NCBI GenBank assembly: GCA_017466445.1
Contig: JAFTUC010000030.1
Coordinates: 1-51,076, forward strand
From: Clostridia bacterium
GTDB lineage: Bacteria; Bacillota; Clostridia; Oscillospirales; CAG-272
Direction: 5' to 3'
DNA length: 51,076 nucleotides
The number at the start of each line of letters is the position of its first letter. The first letter of the stretch is position 1. The notes below the pieces were generated by a model. That model was not told the DNA's origin. It saw only the letters and a program-made list of their open reading frames with translations, and searched no databases. The position numbers and the translations under genes were made by a program. This document shows, piece after piece, positions 15,354-23,434 of this stretch.

Positions 15354-16475
15354 TCAGAAACCTATTGCTGTGAGTTTACTCATATTACTTCTTTTCAGTT
15401 CCATGGAGGAATGAACATATCGCTCTAATGTGATTTGGGGACTGGAGTGACCTAATATCTCACTGAGGGATTTAATTTCAAAATCCACTTCAACGCAACG
15501 AGTAGCAAAGGTATGGCGGAGTGTGTGAAAATGAACACCTTCCAGTCCGCACTTTGCAGTATATCGCTCCAATTTGTATTGCATCGTTCTCGGCTCAATA
15601 AAGCGGTCTGTTTCTCCCGTCAAAACAAATGCGGAAGGATTGCTGCAAAATATGGTTTTACATAGATTGACTGCATATTCTGTTAGGGGTATCATTCGGA
15701 CGGAGGTATCGCTTTTAGGCTCGCTGATAACAACTTTTGTTTTTGCGTCTCCATTCCCATCCAAATTCTGAAGGCGTTGCATCGTAGCTTTTACCTTGAT
15801 CGTTTGTTCCTTTATGGATAAGTTTTCCCAACGCAGAGCACACACCTCCCCGATCCGCATACCGGTAACAAGAGCAAGTAGTACGCCGAATTTACACTCA
15901 TCCATATCTTCAAGCAAATATTTTACAAAGCGGGTTTGTTCTTCTACGGACATAACCCGCATTTCATTTTTCGGAACCTTTGGATAAGCAATCTCGATCA
16001 TTGGCAATGGATCCGGGAACTGTCTGCTTGTGTATTTGATGACCGAATGCAGCATCGTCAAAATATCTTTCACGGTCTTGGGCGATAACTCCTCCTCATA
16101 CAGCAGATCGTGGCTGAACTGCTCTACAATCAAGGATGTCAGCGATTGCACAAGGCAACCGCCCAGCTTGGGTTTAATATGTTTTTCAATAATACCGCTA
16201 TACTTTACATAGGTGGATTCCTTAATGCGGCTACGATTGATTCGCAACCATTCATCACAATAGAACGCAAAACGCCGTTTGCGCGAAGTTGTTGCTATCG
16301 GTTTTTCCGTTAGCAGAGCCGTCTTTGCCTGTGTTACCTTTTGCTTGGCTTCACGGTATGTTTTACCGTAGCAATAGCCGTACTTTGGTGTTCCGTCCGG
16401 GTGGTAGGCCTTAATATATCGCGCCTCCCACCGCTTGTCCTTACGTTTGTAGATGTTTTCGCCTTTTTTTGACAT
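15354..16475 (-). CDS. Tyrosine recombinase (Tn916/phage integrase type)
   Basis: 373 residues. N-terminal arm-binding domain (IYKRKDKRWEARYIKAYHPD), SAM-like core-binding domain (FYCDEWLRINRSRIKESTY) and catalytic domain with Arg207 in TGMRIGEVCALRW, His317 and Arg320 in HTLRHTFATRC, His343 in LGHSSPQITLERY and nucleophile Tyr353. All catalytic residues are present, so it is probably active. The ATG at 16475 has GAAGGAGG upstream. It sits alone inside a segment bounded by perfect 21-bp inverted repeats, which predicts inversion rather than excision. It may instead be the end of a decayed integrative element. Confidence 0.9.
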   Translation of the reverse strand: MSKKGENIYKRKDKRWEARYIKAYHPDGTPKYGYCYGKTYREAKQKVTQAKTALLTEKPIATTSRKRRFAFYCDEWLRINRSRIKESTYVKYSGIIEKHIKPKLGGCLVQSLTSLIVEQFSHDLLYEEELSPKTVKDILTMLHSVIKYTSRQFPDPLPMIEIAYPKVPKNEMRVMSVEEQTRFVKYLLEDMDECKFGVLLALVTGMRIGEVCALRWENLSIKEQTIKVKATMQRLQNLDGNGDAKTKVVISEPKSDTSVRMIPLTEYAVNLCKTIFCSNPSAFVLTGETDRFIEPRTMQYKLERYTAKCGLEGVHFHTLRHTFATRCVEVDFEIKSLSEILGHSSPQITLERYVHSSMELKRSNMSKLTAIGF

Positions 16476-16509
16476 AATGATGTCCTCCTTCAATTATTGG
16501 GTATATATT

Positions 16510-16539
16510 ATTTTAAATGACAGATTTGATTTTTTTCAA
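16510..16539 (-). promoter_or_regulatory. Candidate promoter of the recombinase gene
   Basis: Minus strand TTGAAA, 18-base spacer, TAAAAT, about 35 bases before the ATG. A second strong AAAAGGAGG motif further upstream on this strand (near 16625) is not followed by a start codon. Confidence 0.45.
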
Positions 16540-16671
16540 ACAACAAGGTAAGACGGAACATTTGACGGCGAATTTGTTTGTGAAAATGCCCAAATCGACC
16601 CGTTTCCGGGGTGATACCTCCTTTTAAAATGTAAATTTTTATGAAAATTCTGTTTAAACGCCTAAAACCTA

Positions 16672-16700
16672 TTGCAATTTCAAAAGTTTTGTGCTATAAT
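16672..16700 (+). promoter_or_regulatory. Consensus sigma-A promoter inside the inverted-repeat segment, pointing outward
   Basis: TTGCAA, 17-base spacer ending TGC, TATAAT (extended -10). Its start site would fall at the edge of the right inverted repeat. No coding gene lies downstream on this strand for nearly 2 kb; the transcript meets a terminator about 95 bases on. Confidence 0.8.
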
Positions 16701-16709
16701 CTGTATCCA

Positions 16710-16730
16710 CAGAGTGCTGAACTCTGCGAA
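16710..16730. repeat. Right 21-bp inverted repeat of the recombinase segment
   Basis: CAGAGTGCTGAACTCTGCGA plus A, exact reverse complement of 15260-15280. Identity stops abruptly at both sides of the 21 bases. Confidence 0.75.
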
Positions 16731-16772
16731 AAAAACTAATATTTTATCATAGTGCGTTATATGTTTTCAAAG

Positions 16773-16802
16773 GATGCTGTCCGATTGGATGGCATCTTTT
16801 TT
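16773..16802 (+). terminator. Rho-independent terminator
   Basis: GATGCTGTCC-GATT-GGATGGCATC, ten pairs including G-U, followed by TTTTTT. Confidence 0.85.
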
Positions 16803-16841
16803 CGTTCAGAAGATGAAACATGGCAATCTAAAAAGCAAGAA

Positions 16842-16887
16842 AAAAAGCCAACATTGAAAGCTTCTCTACTTTCGATGTTGGCTTTTT
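16842..16887. terminator. Bidirectional terminator
   Basis: AAAAAGCCAACATTGAAAG and CTTTCGATGTTGGCTTTTT pair with one G-T wobble, giving A/T-rich flanks on both strands. Confidence 0.75.
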
Positions 16888-17176
16888 CACGATAGTCAAT
16901 ATGAATTTCTATAGTTCGGTCGTATGCTGCGGATATAGATTTAGCCTGCTGTGTGCAATGCTTCCGCAGATTCCAATATTTTTTAGATTGATTTCGCGAC
17001 GAATTTTTTTGTTTGCCACTAATAACTAATATGATTTGCTTATGCTGAAAGACTTTGGTACAAAATCAAGCGGCTATTTCAAGATTCTTTGTTATGCTTT
17101 CTGTTCGGCACCCGTGCGTTTCACTTTGCAATTGAGTCTCAAGTTCACCGACCGTAAAAGTCAGGGGAGGGCTTTT
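16888..17176. other. Intergenic stretch, nothing recognised
   Basis: Between the terminator pair and the acyltransferase gene I see no gene, RNA or repeat I can support. Confidence 0.4.
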
Positions 17177-18460
17177 TCATTCCTTTACTGCATTTCTCAT
17201 TTTAGCCTTTTTTATTTTAAAGAGCTCTTCGGTAGCGAGTCTCACCTTTGTGACCGAAACGTTGCTTTTCGGGAAGCAGAAATAGGAAAACTCATTATCT
17301 CCGATCCCTATAACGTCGCCGATCTCGTACCAATAATAATCGGAATAGAGAGTATGCGAGAATATCGGGGACTGCTTATAATCGAGCTTTCCGTCCGCAC
17401 CCGTCAAGTGAAATCCGTCGAGATCGTGTCTCAGGCGGCCCCTTCCGATATTGCAAACGCCGTCGAGATTCACCTGAACGGCGATATCGACCTCCTCGTC
17501 AAGAAGATAGCTTCCATCCTCAAGCTCGCGGCGAACACATTCTCTTTGCCACGTATACCAATCGGGAATATGCGAATATTTCGTTTCTCCGCTAAGTGCA
17601 GAAAGCTGTCCGTACTCATCCATCTCCCAACGCATTCCGCATGAGTGGCAACTGAGATGTATTCCCTTGCCCTCTGTCTGATTTTCAGTACCGCAGCATG
17701 GACATTTATACAGGATCCTATGCAGTCCGTCGGCGCGAAAGGGCACGTCAAGTGAGATCTTACTATCCCTCTGCCATGCGAAATTATCAAAGGAAAATGC
17801 CTCGTCGATAAGCGCGTCGAGCTGCTCGACCGATTTTTCCCTTATCTCCTCGGGCGTAGCGATACATTTTACGTGCGCGCTGACCTTAACGTCTCGGATC
17901 TGAAGCATATTATAAAGCGGATCACGGTGAAAGGCACCCTTGGTAATGACAGTCACGACCGGAACCTTCAGGCGCTTGAGCAGAGCGCCGAGACCTCGCG
18001 GAAGAGTCGTGGTACGTCCGTCGAAGGAATATCCGGCCTCGGGGTACATAAGCACGCTCGTCTTATTTTCCTTAAGCATATATTTGATATCGCTGATAAG
18101 CGACGCATCCGATACGTATTTATGCGTGGGCGTACATCCGAGAAGGCGCATAAGCTTTCCCAAAAATCCCGACATGGCGTCTACCGATGTAACGATGCCC
18201 ATTCGTCTCGGATAAAAGATACCGAAGGCAAGCTTCATATCGGTAAAGCTCGAATGATTCATCAAAATGAGACAGGGCTGATCGCCGACAAGCTCCATTC
18301 GCTCGGTCGTATAAGAAAATTTGGTCTTTTTAAGTGTCGAGTCGGAGATAATGCGAACGACGGTCGCAAGGAACCTGCTCGGCTTCAGTGGCTTCTTATG
18401 CTTCAGGCGGGGCAGCTTCAAAACGTCATCGTATGACATCTCACGCATTTTGATCTTCAT
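17177..18460 (-). CDS. PlsC-type acyltransferase with C-terminal zinc-ribbon extension
   Basis: 427 residues. The acyltransferase domain (about 55-250) has the HX4D motif in LMNHSSFTD and the substrate motif YPEAGYSFDGR (EG-like element with Ala), as in 1-acylglycerol-3-phosphate acyltransferases, which add the second acyl chain in phospholipid synthesis. After it comes a zinc ribbon (KCPCCGTENQ ... LSCHSCGMRW) and a domain of about 130 residues ending near a basic tail. Family members are usually about 200-260 residues, so the C-terminal half is an unusual fusion. The ATG has AGTAGGAA upstream. Monocistronic, divergent from the FMN reductase gene. Confidence 0.75.
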   Translation of the reverse strand: MKIKMREMSYDDVLKLPRLKHKKPLKPSRFLATVVRIISDSTLKKTKFSYTTERMELVGDQPCLILMNHSSFTDMKLAFGIFYPRRMGIVTSVDAMSGFLGKLMRLLGCTPTHKYVSDASLISDIKYMLKENKTSVLMYPEAGYSFDGRTTTLPRGLGALLKRLKVPVVTVITKGAFHRDPLYNMLQIRDVKVSAHVKCIATPEEIREKSVEQLDALIDEAFSFDNFAWQRDSKISLDVPFRADGLHRILYKCPCCGTENQTEGKGIHLSCHSCGMRWEMDEYGQLSALSGETKYSHIPDWYTWQRECVRRELEDGSYLLDEEVDIAVQVNLDGVCNIGRGRLRHDLDGFHLTGADGKLDYKQSPIFSHTLYSDYYWYEIGDVIGIGDNEFSYFCFPKSNVSVTKVRLATEELFKIKKAKMRNAVKE

Positions 18461-18541
18461 AAAGTATTCCTACTCTTTCAGAATTTATTTGGTCATCAAA
18501 TATCTTTTCGGTAAAAATATCAGGTGTTTTTCAAATATCGC

Positions 18542-18570
18542 TTGACTTAATGCGAATTTTAATGTATAAA
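18542..18570 (+). promoter_or_regulatory. Promoter of the flavin reductase gene
   Basis: TTGACT, 17-base spacer, TATAAA, about 75 bases before the ATG. Confidence 0.65.
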
Positions 18571-18644
18571 TTATTATATCACACATTTTTCAAACATGCA
18601 ATAGGAAAACCACACTTACGATCACACAAAGGGGAGACAGAGAT

Positions 18645-19178
18645 ATGAAAAAGGTTCTGATTCTTTCGGGAAGTCCGAGAAAGCACGGAAATTCCGATAT
18701 TTTATGCGACGAATTTGCCAAAGGCGCGATACTTGCGGGTCACGAGGTCGAAAAGATCCGTGTTGCCGAAAAGAAGATCGGATACTGCCTCGGATGCTAT
18801 GCCTGCAAAAGCACGGGGGTCTGCGCCATAAAGGACGATATGGCTGAGATCCTGCAGAAAATGATCGACGCCGACGTTCTCGTTCTCGCAAGCCCGGTAT
18901 ATTTCTATTCCATAGACGCTCAGCTTAAGACTCTGATCGACAGGACCGTTGCTCGTTGGCTCGAGGTGAAAAACAAGGAGTTTTACTACATCGTCACGGC
19001 CGCGGACGAGGAGCTCTCCTCTGCGGAGACCACGCTTGCCTGCTTCAGGGGATATGCCGACTGTGTAGAGGGGGCACGGGAAATGGGCGTCATCTGCGGA
19101 ATGGGCGCGTATGAAAAGGGAGAGATCGTGGGTAGCCCTGCTATGACCGAGGCTTTCGAAATGGGAAGAAGCGTCTGA
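18645..19178 (+). CDS. NADPH-dependent FMN reductase / iron-sulfur flavoprotein-like
   Basis: 177 residues with a flavodoxin-like fold: the FMN phosphate loop LSGSPRKHGNSD (residues 6-17), a Cys-rich stretch GYCLGCYACKSTGVCAIKDD and ASPVYFYSIDAQLKTLIDR typical of the NADPH-dependent FMN reductase family. The C-x2-C-x2-C-x5-C spacing resembles archaeal iron-sulfur flavoproteins, though in many homologues these cysteines bind no cluster. Probably a general electron carrier or reductase; substrate unknown. Strong ribosome binding site (AAAGGGGAG). Confidence 0.8.
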   Translation: MKKVLILSGSPRKHGNSDILCDEFAKGAILAGHEVEKIRVAEKKIGYCLGCYACKSTGVCAIKDDMAEILQKMIDADVLVLASPVYFYSIDAQLKTLIDRTVARWLEVKNKEFYYIVTAADEELSSAETTLACFRGYADCVEGAREMGVICGMGAYEKGEIVGSPAMTEAFEMGRSV

Positions 19179-19192
19179 CTGCAAGCAAACAA

Positions 19193-19231
19193 AAAGTCGA
19201 TACGGAGATTCCGTATCGACTTTATTTTTTA
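19193..19231. terminator. Bidirectional terminator between convergent genes
   Basis: AAAGTCGATACGGA-GAT-TCCGTATCGACTTT followed by ATTTTTTATT; serves the FMN reductase gene and, from the other side, the leucine-rich-repeat gene. Confidence 0.85.
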
Positions 19232-19242
19232 TTCAGCTACGA

Positions 19243-22056
19243 TCAAGCCTCGGGGGTCTCGGGCTCTTCGGGATTCTCGGGCTCTTCGGGATTCTCGGGC
19301 TCCTCGGGAGTCTCGGGAACGGGAGTATGATCGGGGATCTTGGTCTCGACCTTGATTCCGAGAGTCTTCTCATTCACCTTGAGATACGATCCTGCGGGAG
19401 CGTAGAATTTTACGTTATCCGAGCCTGCGGCGAAGTCATTTCCGAGAGTGATCTCACCCGCAACAGATCCTGCGGGAGCGTCCTCGGGAAGCTTGTAAGA
19501 CGTTGCAACGAAGATAAGCTCTGCGAGTGCGGGGCAGTTTGCAAAAGCCTCACTTCCTACGGTCTTTATCCAGGAAGGAATATAGACCACCTCGACGCTT
19601 GCGTTGCCCTTGAATGCACCGTCTGCGATCTCGACTACAAAGAGGTTGTCTGCGTCAAACATCTCGGGGATAACGACGATCTTATCGCTTCCCTTATATT
19701 TGAGGATTCTGACGCCGTCCTTTTTGATAACGACGATCTCTTCCTCGCCGGTCTCTTCATTTACAACGGTCTCGGTATATTCGATAGCGTCCTTTATTAT
19801 CTCATATTCGAAATTCTCGAAGTACTCGGTCTTGATCTCGCCGATAAATCCGAGTCCCACGTGATTTACTGCATTTCCGTCGATATCGACGTAGGATCTT
19901 ACGTAAAGATCGAATGCGCTATAAACGATCTTGTCGCCCGAAACACGGCTTCCGAGATATCCGTAAGCGGTGAAGTTCTTGTTAACAACCGGCTTTGTGA
20001 TAATACCTTCGATAACAACGTCATTTTCAAGGAATCCGAACGCATATCCGCCGATCTTACCGAGCTTTTCACCGAATCTGAGCTCGGTGAGTGCGGGGCA
20101 GTTGAAGAATGCGCCTCTTCCGACCTCATAGAGGTTTGCGCCAAGCTTAACGCTGGAAAGATTGAGGCAGTTTCTGAATGCGTCAACGCCGATTGTAAAG
20201 AGGCTATCGGGAAGGATTATATCTTCAAGTGCGGTACATCCCATAAATGCCTTCGCGCCGAGAGTTTCGATCTGTCCGAGGATAGTGACCTTCTTAAGAG
20301 CGGTACATCCGTCGAAGAGTCCGTTTACGGTAACGCCTATGGGAAGCTTGGGCTCGTCATGCGTAAGGCTCACGCAGCTTGCGGGGATAGTCACCTCTGC
20401 AAGAGACGTGCAGTTGCTGAACACCGCCATACCCATTCTTTCAAGACCGGTCTCGTGAAGGTTTATACTCTTAAGCGAGGAGCAGTTTCTGAACGCGAAA
20501 TACTGGATTATCTTAAGCGAAGCGGGAAGCTTGATATTCTCGATAGAAGAACAGTTCTCGAAAGCATAAAGAGCGATGGTCTCAACGGTATCCGGAAGAG
20601 TTACGCTCTTAAGAGCGGTACATCCGCTGAACATTCCCTCGGGAATGAGCTTTGCGCTTCCGTTTATCGAGATGCTCTTAAGAAGCGTGCAGTTCTGGAA
20701 TGCGTACGCGCCGAGCGTCTTAACGCTTGAGGGAACATTGAAGGTCTCAAGCGAGGTGTTCATGAACGCCTTCGCTTCGATAGCGGTAAGGCTTGCGGAG
20801 AAGTTTACGTCCTTAAGCTTGTTGCAGTTTGCGAAAGCCATCTCGGGAATAACGACAACTCCACTCGGGATCGTAAGCTCTTCAATAGCAAGCGATCCGA
20901 AAACTCCCTTTCCGAGTGTCTTGAGGCTTGCGGGAAGCTCAAGCTCGGTCACAAGGTCACATCCGAAGAATGCGAACGCGCCAATCGACTCAAGAGCGTT
21001 GCCGAGCGAGATGCTCTCGATATTCTTGCAGTTATAGAACGCGTATGCGCCAAGCGACTTAACAGTATCGGGAAGCTCTACATTTTCAATAAGCGCACAG
21101 CCGTAGAATGCCTTGTCTCCGATCGATTCAAGCTTTTCGGGAAGGTTTATTTCCTTAATATTATAGCAACAGAAGAATGCCTCATCGCCGATCTTGGTAA
21201 CGTCGTTTCCGATAACGATCTCAGTAAGATTCTTACAGGACGAAACGATTCCGGCAGGAATCTCGGTAACGCCCTCGGATGCAGTGATCTTAGTAAGCGA
21301 CTCGCAGAAATAATACACGTCCTTGCCGTAGGAGATGCTACTGTCTATATCAACGCTCTCGATAGCGGTGAAGGCGAACGCTCTGTCACCTACGGTCTTG
21401 AGCTTTTCGGGGAAATTGACAGTCTTAAGGTTAGCGCAGGATCTGAACGCATCCGCACCTATGTACTCGATGCTGTCGGGAAGCTTGATCTCGGATGCGC
21501 TGACCTTATAGAAAGCGCCATTTCCGACAGCCTTGACCTCGATCATCTCGGTATGTCCCGCCATTCCGTTCTGGATGCAGTCCTCACAGACCTCGTCATC
21601 GTCCTCTGCGGCAGCGGCAAGAGCGTTTGCCTCGGGAACGTTACTGTCTTTATCGTCATCGTCGGGAGTCTCCTCGCCACCCTCGTCGGGCTCGGGCTCA
21701 GGCTCGGGTTCGGGCTCGGGTTCGGGCTCGGGAATATCTACGTAGATAAACTCAACTGTTCCGGGAATCTCTATAACGTCCTTAGGGCAGAAGCAATCGT
21801 ATACGACTGCGCCGTTTTCGTAAATAGCGTAAACGACCTTCTGGAAGGTAACGGTCGTTCTGTATCTGCCGAGACCGTAATCAACATCGCCGGTAGGACT
21901 TACGTTAGTGTCCACTCCGGAGGTACTGGGACCCGGGGTGTCATCGAGCTCGGTGTCCTTATTGCCACTGTCAGTCTTTTTCTTGTCGTTGCCGGAACAA
22001 GCAAAAAGAGAGAGGGAAAGAACCATAGCCAGTAAAAGTGCGATAAGTTTCTTCAT
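19243..22056 (-). CDS. Large leucine-rich-repeat (BspA-type, LRR_5) lipoprotein
   Basis: 937 residues. Lipoprotein leader LLAMVLSLSLFACSG with Cys20 as lipid anchor, then an acidic low-complexity linker rich in EPEP and DDDD, and some 20 repeats of about 23 residues of the BspA type (for example VGDRAFAFTAIESVDI, IGDEAFFCCYNIKEINLPE, LGAYAFYNCKNIESISLG). Close to the C-terminus the beta-strand pattern continues (DGAFKGNASVEVVYIPSW), followed by a Pro/Glu tail (PEEPENPEEPE). Such proteins are displayed at the cell surface and often bind host or matrix ligands; ligand unknown. Has its own promoter and is monocistronic. The long plus-strand frames within it are antisense shadows. Confidence 0.88.
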   Translation of the reverse strand: MKKLIALLLAMVLSLSLFACSGNDKKKTDSGNKDTELDDTPGPSTSGVDTNVSPTGDVDYGLGRYRTTVTFQKVVYAIYENGAVVYDCFCPKDVIEIPGTVEFIYVDIPEPEPEPEPEPEPEPDEGGEETPDDDDKDSNVPEANALAAAAEDDDEVCEDCIQNGMAGHTEMIEVKAVGNGAFYKVSASEIKLPDSIEYIGADAFRSCANLKTVNFPEKLKTVGDRAFAFTAIESVDIDSSISYGKDVYYFCESLTKITASEGVTEIPAGIVSSCKNLTEIVIGNDVTKIGDEAFFCCYNIKEINLPEKLESIGDKAFYGCALIENVELPDTVKSLGAYAFYNCKNIESISLGNALESIGAFAFFGCDLVTELELPASLKTLGKGVFGSLAIEELTIPSGVVVIPEMAFANCNKLKDVNFSASLTAIEAKAFMNTSLETFNVPSSVKTLGAYAFQNCTLLKSISINGSAKLIPEGMFSGCTALKSVTLPDTVETIALYAFENCSSIENIKLPASLKIIQYFAFRNCSSLKSINLHETGLERMGMAVFSNCTSLAEVTIPASCVSLTHDEPKLPIGVTVNGLFDGCTALKKVTILGQIETLGAKAFMGCTALEDIILPDSLFTIGVDAFRNCLNLSSVKLGANLYEVGRGAFFNCPALTELRFGEKLGKIGGYAFGFLENDVVIEGIITKPVVNKNFTAYGYLGSRVSGDKIVYSAFDLYVRSYVDIDGNAVNHVGLGFIGEIKTEYFENFEYEIIKDAIEYTETVVNEETGEEEIVVIKKDGVRILKYKGSDKIVVIPEMFDADNLFVVEIADGAFKGNASVEVVYIPSWIKTVGSEAFANCPALAELIFVATSYKLPEDAPAGSVAGEITLGNDFAAGSDNVKFYAPAGSYLKVNEKTLGIKVETKIPDHTPVPETPEEPENPEEPENPEEPETPEA

Positions 22057-22087
22057 GGGTTTTCACTCCTGTATAAGTAATCACTCT

Positions 22088-22116
22088 ATTATATAACACA
22101 AATCTGTTTATGTCAA
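22088..22116 (-). promoter_or_regulatory. Promoter of the leucine-rich-repeat lipoprotein
   Basis: Minus strand TTGACA, 17-base spacer, TATAAT, about 30 bases before the ATG. Confidence 0.8.
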
Positions 22117-22147
22117 GAGAATTTGTTTAGTTTTTCATTTAAAACTA

Positions 22148-22176
22148 TTGACAAAAGTGTAACTTTGATGTATATT
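22148..22176 (+). promoter_or_regulatory. Promoter of the thiT transcript
   Basis: TTGACA, 17-base spacer, TATATT, starting transcription just upstream of the TPP riboswitch. Confidence 0.75.
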
Positions 22177-22203
22177 ATATGTGAAATTTGCATACTTGAA
22201 CAG

Positions 22204-22283
22204 TCAGGGGTGCTGCTCGGCGGCTGAGACGGTGATCCACCGAACCCTTTAACCTGATACGGATAATACCGGCGGAGGGAGAT
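22204..22283 (+). promoter_or_regulatory. TPP riboswitch (THI element)
   Basis: Contains the conserved blocks AGGGGTGC, CGGCTGAGA, ACCCTTTAACCTGAT and CGGATAATACCGGCGGAGGGA in order. It binds thiamine diphosphate; with the terminator at 22313-22355 it should switch thiT off when TPP is high. Confidence 0.93.
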
Positions 22284-22312
22284 TTGTCAGACACTTTTGT
22301 AAAAGATGATCG

Positions 22313-22355
22313 AGGATCCGCAGGACGTAGAACGTACGACTGCGGATCCTTTTAT
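22313..22355 (+). terminator. Riboswitch expression-platform terminator
   Basis: AGGATCCGCA and TGCGGATCCT form a 10-bp stem followed by TTTTA, between the TPP aptamer and the ribosome binding site of thiT. Confidence 0.8.
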
Positions 22356-22408
22356 ACTTACACCGACTGCTCACGGGGCAAAAATAAAATTTTAGGAGGG
22401 AACATATT

Positions 22409-23233
22409 TTGAAACGTTCCGAAAATCTCAAAAAACTTATCGTATGCGCTCTTATGATCGCGGTCGCAAGCGTGCTGAGCTTTGTCAAGATCGATATGCC
22501 GATGGGCGGCGGTCTTACCGTGTGCAGCATGGTCCCTATCGTCCTTGCCGCTTATCTCTACGGTCCGAAATGGGGACTTTCCTGTGCCTTCGTCTACAGC
22601 GTATTCCAGCTCCTCTTCGGACTTGACAACGTAGCTTACGCCACAAATATCGGTCTTGCGCTGCTTATAATCTTCTTTGATTATATCGTCGCGTACACTG
22701 TCATCGGACTTGCAGGATTCTTCAGATCCTCCGCAATATCGGTAAAAAGGATAGTCCTTGCGTCGGTGACCGTGCTCACTCTCAGATTCGTCTGCCATTT
22801 CATAACCGGCATATTCGTGTGGGACGCTCTCTGGCCGAACGAATTCGGTCTTTCCTCTGCCGTATACTCGCTCGCATACAACGGTATCTACATGCTCCCC
22901 GAGATAATCACGACCTCGATAGCGTGCGCCCTTCTCTGCTCTTCAAGGCAGATAACAAATCTTCTCGTAAAGGAGCTTTCGGGCGCTGACAGTAACGAAG
23001 GTGCAAAGGATCACCTTGTGCTTTTCTGGGTGGGAATTGCCTTCATAGTTATACAGATCGCCGCTTACGTAGGGCTTTCTCTGACCGGATCTATGAGCTT
23101 TTTGTTTGAAGCATCCTCGGCAGGTGCCGTCCTCAAGGCCTCATGGGAGCTTTTCTCGGCATCTCTTGTCGGCATCATAGGAATAATCCTCACCGTCTGC
23201 GGTGCTCTGTCGATAAAAAAGAGCAAAAAATAA
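22409..23233 (+). CDS. thiT: Thiamine ECF transporter substrate-binding subunit
   Basis: 274 residues. Predicted six membrane helices. Early motif DMPMGGGLTVCSMVPIVLAA and YGPKWGLSCAFVYSVFQLLF match ThiT, the S-component that binds thiamine and works with the shared ECF module (EcfA, EcfA', EcfT), not encoded here. The TPP riboswitch directly upstream supports thiamine specificity. The start is TTG, with TAGGAGGG 8 bases upstream. The C-terminal part is longer than the ~190-residue classical ThiT, with extra hydrophobic helices (VLFWVGIAFIVIQIAAYVG and LVGIIGIILTVCGAL). Confidence 0.88.
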   Translation: MKRSENLKKLIVCALMIAVASVLSFVKIDMPMGGGLTVCSMVPIVLAAYLYGPKWGLSCAFVYSVFQLLFGLDNVAYATNIGLALLIIFFDYIVAYTVIGLAGFFRSSAISVKRIVLASVTVLTLRFVCHFITGIFVWDALWPNEFGLSSAVYSLAYNGIYMLPEIITTSIACALLCSSRQITNLLVKELSGADSNEGAKDHLVLFWVGIAFIVIQIAAYVGLSLTGSMSFLFEASSAGAVLKASWELFSASLVGIIGIILTVCGALSIKKSKK

Positions 23234-23258
23234 ATTTTAAATCAAAAAGCATACCGTC

Positions 23259-23284
23259 AAAAGCGCCTTAACAGGCGCTTTTTC
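23259..23284 (+). terminator. Terminator after thiT
   Basis: AAGCGCC-TTAACA-GGCGCTT followed by TTT, 25 bases past the stop. Confidence 0.75.
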
Positions 23285-23334
23285 GTTTGTCTGCCGCGAT
23301 CTGTTATTTTTTTAACCAAATTCAAGAAAAACTA

Positions 23335-23363
23335 TTGATTTTTCAAAAAAAATGTATTATTAT
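23335..23363 (+). promoter_or_regulatory. Promoter of pfkA
   Basis: TTGATT, 17-base spacer, TATTAT, about 72 bases before the ATG. Confidence 0.65.
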
Positions 23364-23434
23364 ATAGACATCTAATAATTTTCGCTTAATATCGACCGAT
23401 TCGGTCGTTTTGCGCAGATAAGGAAGGCAGATAT

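Larger units (their letters stand above)
16707..16802 (+). ncRNA. Predicted ~96-nt terminated transcript (small RNA or off-state transcript)
   Basis: Bounded by the promoter at 16672-16700 and the terminator at 16773-16802. It contains the right inverted repeat as a 5' hairpin and no open frame with a ribosome binding site. It may be a functional small RNA, or simply a harmless run-off when the invertible promoter points away from the operon. Confidence 0.5.

Noticed and set aside
15260-16730. Direct-repeat att sites of an excisable element
   Set aside because: The only matching sites are in inverted orientation; I found no third copy in direct orientation in the window.
19327-20730. Long plus-strand open frame (467 codons) inside the leucine-rich-repeat gene
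   Set aside because: Antisense shadow of the repeated coding sequence; no ribosome binding site, and composition (Cys/Ser/Leu-rich) is unlike real proteins.
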